This document shows positions 1 to 6,030 of a DNA stretch of 11,907 bases, one piece after another. Origin of the DNA: Rhodobiaceae bacterium UBA7378 (GTDB lineage Bacteria > Pseudomonadota > Alphaproteobacteria > RS24); the NCBI GenBank assembly GCA_002469805.1, contig DKNW01000029.1:598-12504 (forward strand), given 5' to 3'. The notes beneath the pieces were generated by a model, which was not told the DNA's origin, did no database searches, and saw only the letters and a list, made by a program, of their open reading frames with translations. Position numbers and translations under genes: made by a program. Positions within the stretch are counted from its first letter, which is position 1. Each line of letters opens with the position of its first letter.

Positions 1-23
1 TTCAAATCCGCCTGGTCCTACCA
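1..23 (+). tRNA. 3' end of a tRNA gene (partial, cut by window edge)
   Basis: The first bases read as a T-loop (TTCAAAT, 1-7), the 3' strand of the T-stem (CCGCC, 8-12), the 3' strand of a 7-base acceptor stem (TGGTCCT, 13-19), a discriminator A (20) and an encoded CCA end (21-23). The matching 5' acceptor strand would be AGGACCA, which lies outside the window, as does the anticodon, so the amino acid cannot be assigned. A terminator hairpin follows 7 bases later, as expected for the end of a tRNA transcript. Confidence 0.75.
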
Positions 24-30
24 GATTCCA

Positions 31-63
31 GAAAACGCCCGGCTCATCGAGTCGGGCGTTTTC
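31..63 (+). terminator. Rho-independent terminator after the tRNA, possibly bidirectional
   Basis: GAAAACGCCCG (31-41) pairs perfectly with CGGGCGTTTTC (53-63). The inner bases continue the stem (G42-T52 wobble, CTC 43-45 with GAG 49-51) and leave a three-base ATC loop. The GC-rich core is flanked by AAAA on the 5' side and TTTT on the 3' side. It can therefore end the tRNA transcript on the plus strand and also the esterase transcript on the minus strand, whose stop codon is 45 bases away. Confidence 0.8.
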
Positions 64-107
64 GTGTGCGTGTCATGAAAATCTGCCGCGGGATTGGTGC
101 GCGCCGC

Positions 108-1034
108 TCAGACAAGCGTCTCGTCGAGGAATTCGCGTGCTTCCTTGAGGGCGGCATTGGCAGCGCTCAGCAGTGGGGCGAAGCCGACGAACACATGTGG
201 CATGTCCGGCCACAGACTCAAGGTGACGGGCGAGCCGCAGTCCTGCGCCTGAGTAGCATAGCGACGGCTGTCATCGAGCAGGATCTCCGCCTCGCCGCAC
301 TGGATAAGCGTCGGTGGTAGCTCAAACAGATTTCCCTCCAGCGGCGAGATGCGCGGATCACTCATGTCGGTGCCGTCCTGCACATAGGCCATGCTCACGA
401 AAGGCAGCAGATTGGGATCGAGGACCGGGTCCACCTCGGCCTTGCGCGACAGCGAGGCGCTGCCCCAGCTGAGGTCCGTGGCGGGCGAGAAGGCGATCAC
501 CGCATCCGGCAGCCGCTCACCTGCGCTCTTGAGCGCATTCACGGCCGCCAGCGTGAGGTTGCCGCCCGCACTGTCACCGGCCACTATTACCGGCAATTTG
601 CCGCCGGCAATCATATCCATATTGTCGTGCGCCCAGTGGAGTGCTGCATAGCAATCATTAACCGGCACGGGGAATTTGTGTTCAGGCGCCTTTCGATAAT
701 TGACCATAACGACAATAGCATCGCACCGCTTGGCGATATGACGACCCACGAGATCGTAATCATCAATATTGCCCATAACCCAGCCACCGCCGTGGTAGTA
801 AATAATGACTGACTTTGCCGTGCCCGATGGTCGCAAAATCCGACAATCGATCGACCCACCATCGACGGGCACCTCTAATGTTTCAGATGCCACATCTTCT
901 GGTCCTGGCGGCATGCTTTTATATATTTCCGAAAACGCGAGGCGTGTTTCATCAGGTGTGAGTGTGTCCATTGACGGCGCTTCTGCGAGCGCCATATTCG
1001 CGAGAAACGCCGTCGTAGCAAAATCTAGGTTCAT
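108..1034 (-). CDS. Alpha/beta hydrolase, hormone-sensitive-lipase (HSL) family carboxylesterase
   Basis: This 308-residue protein is a serine esterase expected to hydrolyse short or medium acyl esters in the cytoplasm; no signal peptide is visible. The oxyanion-hole motif HGGG is at 81-84 and the family block YRKAPEH at 113-119. The nucleophile elbow GDSAGG is at 153-158 (Ser155) and the catalytic His is probably His280 in MPHVF. The usual acid motif DPLxD is replaced by EILLD, making Glu250 the likely acid residue. Length and motif order fit family IV (HSL) lipolytic enzymes. A GGGAG ribosome site lies about 10 bases before the ATG at 1034. The thioesterase gene lies 115 bases upstream on the same strand. 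That gap is AT-rich and shows no terminator, so co-transcription is possible. The natural substrate cannot be inferred. Confidence 0.88.
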   Translation of the reverse strand: MNLDFATTAFLANMALAEAPSMDTLTPDETRLAFSEIYKSMPPGPEDVASETLEVPVDGGSIDCRILRPSGTAKSVIIYYHGGGWVMGNIDDYDLVGRHIAKRCDAIVVMVNYRKAPEHKFPVPVNDCYAALHWAHDNMDMIAGGKLPVIVAGDSAGGNLTLAAVNALKSAGERLPDAVIAFSPATDLSWGSASLSRKAEVDPVLDPNLLPFVSMAYVQDGTDMSDPRISPLEGNLFELPPTLIQCGEAEILLDDSRRYATQAQDCGSPVTLSLWPDMPHVFVGFAPLLSAANAALKEAREFLDETLV

Positions 1035-1149
1035 AATCTTTTCTCCCTGCGAATATGGTACGACCCAAAATTTCGAGGGTAAAGAGATATTGTCTTGTAA
1101 CTTTTATGTCTGTTTGGCAAAAAATTACGAGCTATAGAACTTTAAACTA

Positions 1150-1572
1150 TCAAAGACCCGTAGGCACAAATTTCACAGTCGATGTAGACGTCGCGATCAA
1201 TTTGTCATTAGCCGACAATTCGGCCGACAAGAAACCGATAGACTTGCCCATTTTTATAATTTTCGCGGTGCATGTGTGCGCACCCACCGGACAGGGGGCA
1301 ATAAATGAGGTGTTGATATCAAGCGAGATCGGGTTGGTTTTACCTGCGCTTAAACCCAACACCAGATGCGCCATCGTCATATCCAGCATGGCTGTAACGA
1401 AACCGCCCTGAACAATCGTGCCATTGGTGTGCGCAAAATCGACCGTGGTTTCAAACGTCATGGTTATCGTCTGGTTTTCACCATCAAACGCCACCGGATA
1501 ACCTGACAGGGTCTTCGTCACCGGTTGGGCAAGGCTTCTCAGCAATTCAAGAATGTCGGTTTCCAAATTCAT
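1150..1572 (-). CDS. PaaI-family hotdog-fold acyl-CoA thioesterase
   Basis: The 140-residue protein is a single hotdog domain, the normal size for PaaI/YbgC-type thioesterases, which hydrolyse acyl-CoA or aryl-CoA to free acid and CoA. The active-site stretch is at 50-66 (N-G-T-I-V-Q-G-G followed by AMLDMTM). Asp64 is the expected catalytic acid. Gln55 sits where many relatives have His before the GG; the VQGG form also occurs in the family. The C-terminal beta strands (STVKFVPTGL) are typical. The start is uncertain: AGGAG (1573-1577) directly abuts the ATG at 1572, with no spacer. The in-frame TTG at codon 3 (1566-1564) would have a proper 6-base spacer. The gene is divergent from the quinone-oxidoreductase gene and upstream of the esterase. 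Substrate unknown. Confidence 0.82.
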   Translation of the reverse strand: MNLETDILELLRSLAQPVTKTLSGYPVAFDGENQTITMTFETTVDFAHTNGTIVQGGFVTAMLDMTMAHLVLGLSAGKTNPISLDINTSFIAPCPVGAHTCTAKIIKMGKSIGFLSAELSANDKLIATSTSTVKFVPTGL

Positions 1573-1702
1573 CTCCTAAAACCGGAAAGGCAGGTTTGTC
1601 TTCCTAGCATTTTCTGCGAGTAGCTAGATTAAGAACCTAAAGCGACAGAAGTTTCCAGTTCATTTTGCAAATTTTTATGTCACTCTCTGGTAAATCCGCG
1701 AC

Positions 1703-1716
1703 GGCGCACATGCGCC
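1703..1716. promoter_or_regulatory. Palindrome in the divergent thioesterase/oxidoreductase intergenic region
   Basis: The 171-base divergent region 1573-1743 must hold both promoters, but I could not pick convincing -35/-10 pairs. It does contain GGCGCA-CA-TGCGCC, a palindrome with 6-base arms, placed about 18 bases before the AGGGA ribosome site (1734-1738) of the plus-strand gene. As RNA, GACGGCGC (1700-1707) could also fold with GCGCcCGTC (1712-1720), with one bulged C. It could be a repressor operator or a leader hairpin; the sequence alone does not decide. Confidence 0.35.
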
Positions 1717-1743
1717 CGTCAACCACGAGCAACAGGGAACAAG

Positions 1744-2754
1744 ATGACCGAAACGATAAAATCCATACAGCTTGAAACCCATGGAAGCCCTGACGTGCTT
1801 CAGCTTGTTGACATTGAATGTCCGGTGCCAAAACCTGGTGAGGCGCGCGTGCGCCTGACCGCTATCGGCATTAATATGGCAGAGACCTATCAACGCAATG
1901 GCCTTTACCCGCTTGCCCTGCCCGGGGGCATTGGCAGTGAGGGCGCCGGAGTGGTGGAAGCGCTTGGCGAGGATATCGTTGGAGATATCGGTGGCGGCGA
2001 GAGCAATATACGCGTCGGCGACCGTGTTGCCTTTGTCATGGCCAGCGGTGCTTATGCCGAGGCCATTTCCATTGACGCAAATCTGCTGGTTAAAATTCCC
2101 GATGGCATAAGTGACGAGGACGCGGCGGCTATTTTGCTCAAAGGCATGACAATCGATTATCTTTTCAACGACACATTTCCAGTCAAAAGCGGCGACCGCA
2201 TCTTATTTCACGCCGCCGCCGGCGCGCTCGGCATTATCGCCTGCCAATGGGCCAAGCATCTCGGTGTATCTCTTATCGGCACGGCTGGCACACCGGAAAA
2301 ATGTGCCCGGGCCAAAATGCACGGCGCGGACGATTGTTTTGTCCTAGGCACAGTTGACATTGAGGATAAATTGCGCACCACGACAAATGGTCGGGGCTTT
2401 GGCGTCGTGTATGACAGCGTGGGCAAAGCTAGCTATCACCTCAGCCTGAAACTGCTCGCGCCGTTTGGCACATTTGTGAGTTTCGGCAACGCCTCTGGCC
2501 CCATCGACGCCGTGTCGCCCGCTGATTTAACAGCGCATGGATCGCTTTATTTCACGCGACCAACGCTTTTCACCTACCTGGCCCAACCTGGGTGGATGAA
2601 AAACTCAGCCGAAAAAATATTCTCCATGGTCCTGGATGGCGCGATAAAGGCCGAGATCAATCAACGCTATGCACTTGCGGACGCGGCCCAAGCCCATAGC
2701 GATCTTGAGGCCCGAAAAACTGTCGGTTCCAGTCTCATCCTGCCCGCTTCTTAA
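1744..2754 (+). CDS. NAD(P)H:quinone oxidoreductase-type MDR protein (zinc-independent)
   Basis: The 336-residue medium-chain dehydrogenase/reductase belongs to the quinone oxidoreductase (QOR, zeta-crystallin) branch, which reduces quinones or activated alkenes with NADPH. The N-terminal catalytic domain contains the family blocks GINMAETYQRNGLYP (42-56) and GSEGAG (64-69). The LLKGMT motif (131-136) is diagnostic for QOR, and the Rossmann motif AAAGALG is at 157-163. No structural zinc cysteine cluster is present. The start is supported by AGGGA (1734-1738), 5 bases before the ATG. The gene is monocistronic: its own terminator overlaps the stop codon, and the crotonase gene converges 22 bases away. 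The physiological acceptor is unknown. Enoyl-CoA or quinone reduction would fit the neighbouring acyl-CoA genes, but that is inference. Confidence 0.88.
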   Translation: MTETIKSIQLETHGSPDVLQLVDIECPVPKPGEARVRLTAIGINMAETYQRNGLYPLALPGGIGSEGAGVVEALGEDIVGDIGGGESNIRVGDRVAFVMASGAYAEAISIDANLLVKIPDGISDEDAAAILLKGMTIDYLFNDTFPVKSGDRILFHAAAGALGIIACQWAKHLGVSLIGTAGTPEKCARAKMHGADDCFVLGTVDIEDKLRTTTNGRGFGVVYDSVGKASYHLSLKLLAPFGTFVSFGNASGPIDAVSPADLTAHGSLYFTRPTLFTYLAQPGWMKNSAEKIFSMVLDGAIKAEINQRYALADAAQAHSDLEARKTVGSSLILPAS

Positions 2755-2763
2755 GCGGCTTTT
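2744..2763 (+). terminator. Rho-independent terminator overlapping the oxidoreductase stop codon
   Basis: CCGCTT (2744-2749), loop CTT (2750-2752) and AAGCGG (2753-2758) form a 6-base-pair hairpin followed by CTTTTG. The TAA stop (2752-2754) lies inside the hairpin. The U-run is only on the plus strand, so the signal serves the oxidoreductase gene and separates it from the convergent crotonase gene that ends at 2777. Confidence 0.55.
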
Positions 2764-2776
2764 GAGGCAGATTTAC

Positions 2777-3577
2777 TCACGCTTCGGAGTGATCCCGTTT
2801 TGGCGCATCTTGTCCGCGTTTCTGGATTGCGTGACGCCGCGCTTCAACACTGGCCCCTTGAACTTCACGGTTGGCATCGCGTGTCCGGTCTATTTCCAGC
2901 GCGAGGCTGGCACCAAAATTAGTCGCGTAGCCATCATCGATTAGTGCCTTATAAGCGGTCACCGCTTCGGGAATACACGACAACATGTCGTCAGCCAGCC
3001 CAAACGCCGTCTCAATGAGCGCGTCTTCGGGAACAATGCGGTTAATCAGCCCCCAAGCGCAAGCTTCCTCAGCCGCAATAAAATTGCCCGTGAGTGATAT
3101 TTCCTTAGCTCGCGACGGCCCCAATATGCGCGACAGACGTTGGCTTAGACCCCATGCTGGCAAAATGCCCACCCGCGCATGGGTATCAGCAAAGCGCGTA
3201 TTCGGCGTACCGATAAGAACATCGCACCCCAGCGCAAGCTCGAACCCGCCCGTGATCGCAACGCCATTCACAGCGGCAATGGTCGGCCCAGAAAAACCCA
3301 GCAATGCCCGCATCGGATCGCCAGTGCCACCCTCCAACGCTGCACCGCCAGCACTGCCCAACTCCTTGAGATCAAGCCCTGCCGTAAACGCGCGCGTGCC
3401 CGCGCCCGTAAGGATGAGCACACGCGTCTCGGCATCTGCCTCCAATTGATCGATGGTCGCAGTTAGCTCATCGCGCAAAGCAAAGGATAGCGCGTTCATA
3501 GCTTCGGGGCGGTTCATCGTCACCAAAGCCGCGCCATTGCGCTTTTCGACAAGAACGAGGCTCAATTGTTCCACCAT
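2777..3577 (-). CDS. Enoyl-CoA hydratase/isomerase (crotonase) family protein
   Basis: The 266-residue crotonase-fold protein is predicted to act on a CoA thioester. The first oxyanion-hole segment is AFTAGLDL (63-70). The second is NGVAITGGFELALGCD (104-119), which retains Glu113, equivalent to Glu144 of rat mitochondrial hydratase. The second catalytic glutamate (Glu164 of rat) is replaced by His133 in FADTHARVGI, followed by the conserved GILPAWGLSQRL stretch. This pattern recurs in a crotonase subfamily, so the protein is probably intact, but classical hydratase activity should not be assumed; isomerase or another CoA chemistry is possible. The start overlaps the last 16 bases of the upstream SDR gene, so the two are likely translationally coupled. 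The ATG at 3577 has no clear Shine-Dalgarno sequence, consistent with coupling. Confidence 0.85.
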   Translation of the reverse strand: MVEQLSLVLVEKRNGAALVTMNRPEAMNALSFALRDELTATIDQLEADAETRVLILTGAGTRAFTAGLDLKELGSAGGAALEGGTGDPMRALLGFSGPTIAAVNGVAITGGFELALGCDVLIGTPNTRFADTHARVGILPAWGLSQRLSRILGPSRAKEISLTGNFIAAEEACAWGLINRIVPEDALIETAFGLADDMLSCIPEAVTAYKALIDDGYATNFGASLALEIDRTRDANREVQGASVEARRHAIQKRGQDAPKRDHSEA

Positions 3578-4335
3578 GGCTGTTCGGCATAAGGCCGGAC
3601 ATCAATTTCTTGCGTCCATGCCGAGCGATGTTGATGGGCGATGTGATAGTAGGTCTCTGCCAGTTTTTCAGGAATCACAAGACCATCCTTACCATTGGCT
3701 TTTTCCGCCAGCAACTTGCCGTATAGTTCCTCACCCAGCAGACGACCCAGCGTATCAGGCGCTTCTACAGCGGCATCGACAACAATATGGCAGACATGAA
3801 TGTTCTGCGACGCAAGCTCCGCATTGAGCGATTGACACAATAGCCGACGCCCGCCAATCGCTGCGGCGTGGGCATGCTGACCTGCATTGCCGCGCATTGA
3901 TGAAGTTGCCGAGGTCACCAGAATTTTGCCACCGCCACGCGCGACCATCAGCGGCGCTAGGGTTTTGGCGACACGAAACAGCGCAAAGCTTGTCAAGCGC
4001 CAGCCCATTTCAAACGTCTTATATGTTGTGTCAGCCAGCGTGCGGTCGCCAAACTGCGCGCCTAGATTGAAAATCAAAACTTCGATCGGGCCAATATCGC
4101 GCTCAACATTGACGATGAGGTCTTCGATGGTGTTCTCATCGATCGCATTGATCATCATGCCATGGGCCGAGCCGCCATCTGACTTGATGTCGCGGACAAG
4201 TTTCTGCAGCCCTTCTTCATCACTGCGACGGCACAAAACAGTGGTATAGCCTTCTGCCGCGAACTTCTTTCCAACGGTGCCGCCAATGCCGGCGCCCGCG
4301 CCCAACACTAAACATACGGGGTTACCTGTGCTCAC
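3562..4335 (-). CDS. SDR-fold protein lacking the YxxxK catalytic dyad
   Basis: This 257-residue classical-SDR-sized protein has the nucleotide-binding glycine motif GAGAGIG (12-18) after a beta strand (VCLVL). It also has a degenerate NNAG region (FNLGA, 89-93). The catalytic serine region is recognisable (TSATSS, 141-146). At the expected Tyr-x-x-x-Lys position, 17 residues before the conserved NAEL glutamate, the sequence is HAAAI (His156, Ile160). Dehydrogenase activity of the usual kind is therefore doubtful. From memory, a GQHxHAAAxGGRR block and a C-terminal WWN end recur in related proteins. If so, this is a subfamily trait rather than decay, but I cannot verify it here. The start is a GTG at 4335, fixed by a strong AGGAGG (4341-4346) five bases upstream. 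It overlaps the crotonase gene downstream. Confidence 0.8.
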   Translation of the reverse strand: MSTGNPVCLVLGAGAGIGGTVGKKFAAEGYTTVLCRRSDEEGLQKLVRDIKSDGGSAHGMMINAIDENTIEDLIVNVERDIGPIEVLIFNLGAQFGDRTLADTTYKTFEMGWRLTSFALFRVAKTLAPLMVARGGGKILVTSATSSMRGNAGQHAHAAAIGGRRLLCQSLNAELASQNIHVCHIVVDAAVEAPDTLGRLLGEELYGKLLAEKANGKDGLVIPEKLAETYYHIAHQHRSAWTQEIDVRPYAEQPWWNN

Positions 4336-4352
4336 CTGACCCTCCTGTCAAT

Positions 4353-4367
4353 AAATGACCTTCATTT
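4353..4367. promoter_or_regulatory. Candidate repressor operator between the SDR and CoA-lyase genes
   Basis: AAATGA-CCT-TCATTT is a perfect inverted repeat with 6-base arms in the 138-base divergent region. It lies about 17 bases upstream of the SDR gene start and about 28 bases before the candidate -35 of the CoA-lyase promoter. Its shape resembles operators of TetR-type fatty-acid regulators (for example TGAATGA...TCATTCA in Bacillus FadR), so it could co-regulate both divergent units. No regulator gene is present in the window. Confidence 0.35.
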
Positions 4368-4394
4368 GAACGCATAACTGATCGAAATTTCAAC

Positions 4395-4422
4395 TTCAAA
4401 AATCATGCGACACGCATATGAT
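4395..4422 (+). promoter_or_regulatory. Candidate sigma-70-type promoter for the CoA-ester lyase
   Basis: TTCAAA (4395-4400) and TATGAT (4417-4422) are separated by 16 bases and match the vegetative -35/-10 consensus at 4 and 5 of 6 positions. Transcription would begin near 4429, giving a leader of about 45 bases before the ATG at 4474. This also argues against the upstream in-frame ATG at 4405, which lies inside the promoter. Confidence 0.35.
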
Positions 4423-4473
4423 GCCCAAAGCAGTACCATACGAGTTAATGCCATACCGATCGAGGAGACGCGC

Positions 4474-5385
4474 ATGACCATGAAACCCAAACGCCTTCGC
4501 CGCACCCAGTTGGCTGTGCCGGGGGTCAGCGAAAAAATGCTGACCAAAGCCGCAGCAATCGGGGCCGATCATGTGTTTTGCGATCTGGAAGATGCAGTAG
4601 CTCCTTCAGCCAAAGCAGGTGCACGCGACACGATTGCCGATGCATTAAACGGTTTGGATTGGGGCAAAACTGTACGTTGTGTGCGGGTCAATGATGTTGG
4701 CACGCAATGGTGTCATGAGGACATTATTACCCTTGTTGAGAAAGCGGGCGCGAATATTGACACTATTTTATTACCAAAACCGTTAAATGCCGCCGATGTC
4801 CAGTTTGCCGATAAGCTGCTGACACAGCTCGAAATGAAACTGGGCCTTGAAAAAACAATCGGGCTGGAAGTGCTTATTGAAGAAGTTGAGGCCATGCAAA
4901 ATGTTAACGAGATAGCGCGCAGTTGCGCACGTCTCGAATGCATGATTTTCGGCATGGGCGATTATGCGGCATCGCAAGGGCTGGTGATGAAAAACATCGG
5001 CGACACCCAAGGATACCCGGGCGACATTTTCCATTACCCACGCTACCACATGACCATTGCAGCGCGTGCGGCCGGGCTCGATGCGGTCGACGGCCCGTTT
5101 GTCGATTTCAACAATGATGCCGCCTATCGCGAAGAATGTCAGCGCGCGCTATCGCTAGGTATGGTTGGCAAGTGGGCAATCCACCCGTCGCAAATTACGC
5201 CAGCAATAGAAATCTTTTCGCCGACGCAAGACGACGTAGATTTTGCCCGCGAAGTTATTTCAGTTTACCGCAAGGCCGAGGCTGAAGGCATCGGATCGGT
5301 AGGTCATAAAGGCGTGATGGTTGATGCCGCATCAGCACGGCTTTTTCAAAATACGGTCGATCGCGCCGATCTCATCGGCATGTGA
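4474..5385 (+). CDS. HpcH/HpaI (CitE-like) CoA-ester lyase, malyl-CoA lyase type
   Basis: The 303-residue TIM-barrel lyase is expected to cleave a 3-hydroxyacyl-CoA such as malyl-CoA (to acetyl-CoA and glyoxylate), beta-methylmalyl-CoA or citramalyl-CoA in a Mg2+-dependent reaction. Visible family motifs are RTQLAVPG (10-17), DLEDAV (37-42), RVND (71-74) with the CoA/substrate arginine, and LLPKP (99-103). The metal ligand Glu136 lies in LIEEVEAM, the metal ligand Asp163 in GMGDYAAS, and KWAIHPSQI is at 233-241. Order and length match Mcl1-type lyases of alphaproteobacteria. The start at 4474 is chosen for GAGGAG (4462-4467), six bases upstream; a longer reading frame from 4405 adds 23 residues with no family similarity. 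A second ATG two codons on is possible. The gene is divergent from the SDR-crotonase pair. The precise substrate is not determinable. Confidence 0.85.
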   Translation: MTMKPKRLRRTQLAVPGVSEKMLTKAAAIGADHVFCDLEDAVAPSAKAGARDTIADALNGLDWGKTVRCVRVNDVGTQWCHEDIITLVEKAGANIDTILLPKPLNAADVQFADKLLTQLEMKLGLEKTIGLEVLIEEVEAMQNVNEIARSCARLECMIFGMGDYAASQGLVMKNIGDTQGYPGDIFHYPRYHMTIAARAAGLDAVDGPFVDFNNDAAYREECQRALSLGMVGKWAIHPSQITPAIEIFSPTQDDVDFAREVISVYRKAEAEGIGSVGHKGVMVDAASARLFQNTVDRADLIGM

Positions 5386-5439
5386 GCCTTAACCTCTGGT
5401 CTAACTTGCGGCGATCCATGACTGAGGGTTTGTCGGCAA

Positions 5440-6030
5440 TTACTCAATCTTGGCTTCAATCGATGACGTGCGGGCTTCCAGTTCATCAAAACTGAAGTCG
5501 ATCACTTCGTCGGCAATAATGCGATAGCCGGTTTCGGCATATTCCGTCACTGCGCCGAGCGTCCGCACTTGCCCCTGCACAATTACCGGCTCACCATATG
5601 TGCGCATACGGGTTGGCGCTTCAAGCGCGACGTAAATTGTCTGGTTTACGGGTGGTGGCGGCACGTGAATGCACTGGCCAGCGCTTGGCACAAGTAAAAA
5701 CTCGAACACATCTAGGCCCTCATAGACCAGTGGCACCATGTAACCCGGCAACATGATCATTGCTTTATCAAGCTCGGGCCGAATTTTTCGCTCAGCCGCC
5801 AGAATTTTCTCCTGAAACTCTGGATCTGCCCAATCCGATGCCGTCATACCTTCAGCGGGAATAAAGTCATAAAGTCCTGCTGGTAACAAATGCGCCCAAT
5901 CGGTCACATAAGACGTTGGTGCCGCTGAACTTGGTAATGGTGCAGCATGCCCCAGCGAACTTAGCGAGTTTAGAGACGGAGCGATCAATACCGCCAGTGC
6001 CGTCAACGTGATTTGGATAAGCCTGCGCAT
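5440..6030 (-). CDS. Exported DUF3299 protein, third gene of ABC-transporter operon
   Basis: The 196-residue protein starts with a signal peptide (MRRLIQ, hydrophobic core about 5-20, likely cleavage after GHA near 29). It continues with the DUF3299 domain: WAHLLP (45-50), MLPGYMVPL (93-101), FLLVPSAGQCIHVPPPP (111-127), then NQ (129-130). Cys120 and His122 in that last block are the family hallmark and could bind metal. Its ATG overlaps the stop of the permease gene (TGATG), so the two are translationally coupled. Longer reading frames extending upstream overlap the permease and show no export signal. DUF3299 proteins often sit beside MacB/LolCDE-type transporters and, as I recall, belong to the zinc-regulated Zrg locus of Vibrio cholerae. 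Its biochemical role is unknown. No clear terminator follows it in the 54 bases before the convergent lyase gene end. Confidence 0.85.
   Translation of the reverse strand: MRRLIQITLTALAVLIAPSLNSLSSLGHAAPLPSSAAPTSYVTDWAHLLPAGLYDFIPAEGMTASDWADPEFQEKILAAERKIRPELDKAMIMLPGYMVPLVYEGLDVFEFLLVPSAGQCIHVPPPPVNQTIYVALEAPTRMRTYGEPVIVQGQVRTLGAVTEYAETGYRIIADEVIDFSFDELEARTSSIEAKIE

Noticed and set aside
66..320. 84-codon plus-strand reading frame after the tRNA
   Set aside because: It lies antisense to the well-supported esterase gene and has no family-like sequence or ribosome site.
2985..3449. 154-codon plus-strand reading frame
   Set aside because: Antisense shadow of the crotonase gene; composition dominated by Ser, Pro, Ala and Arg, typical of a GC-biased antisense frame.
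4405..4473. Upstream 23-codon extension of the CoA-lyase gene
   Set aside because: It overlaps a plausible -10 element, lacks a ribosome site and adds sequence unlike the family; GAGGAG supports the ATG at 4474.
5386..5439. Terminator between the convergent lyase and DUF3299 genes
   Set aside because: I looked for a GC stem with a T-run on either strand and found none convincing.
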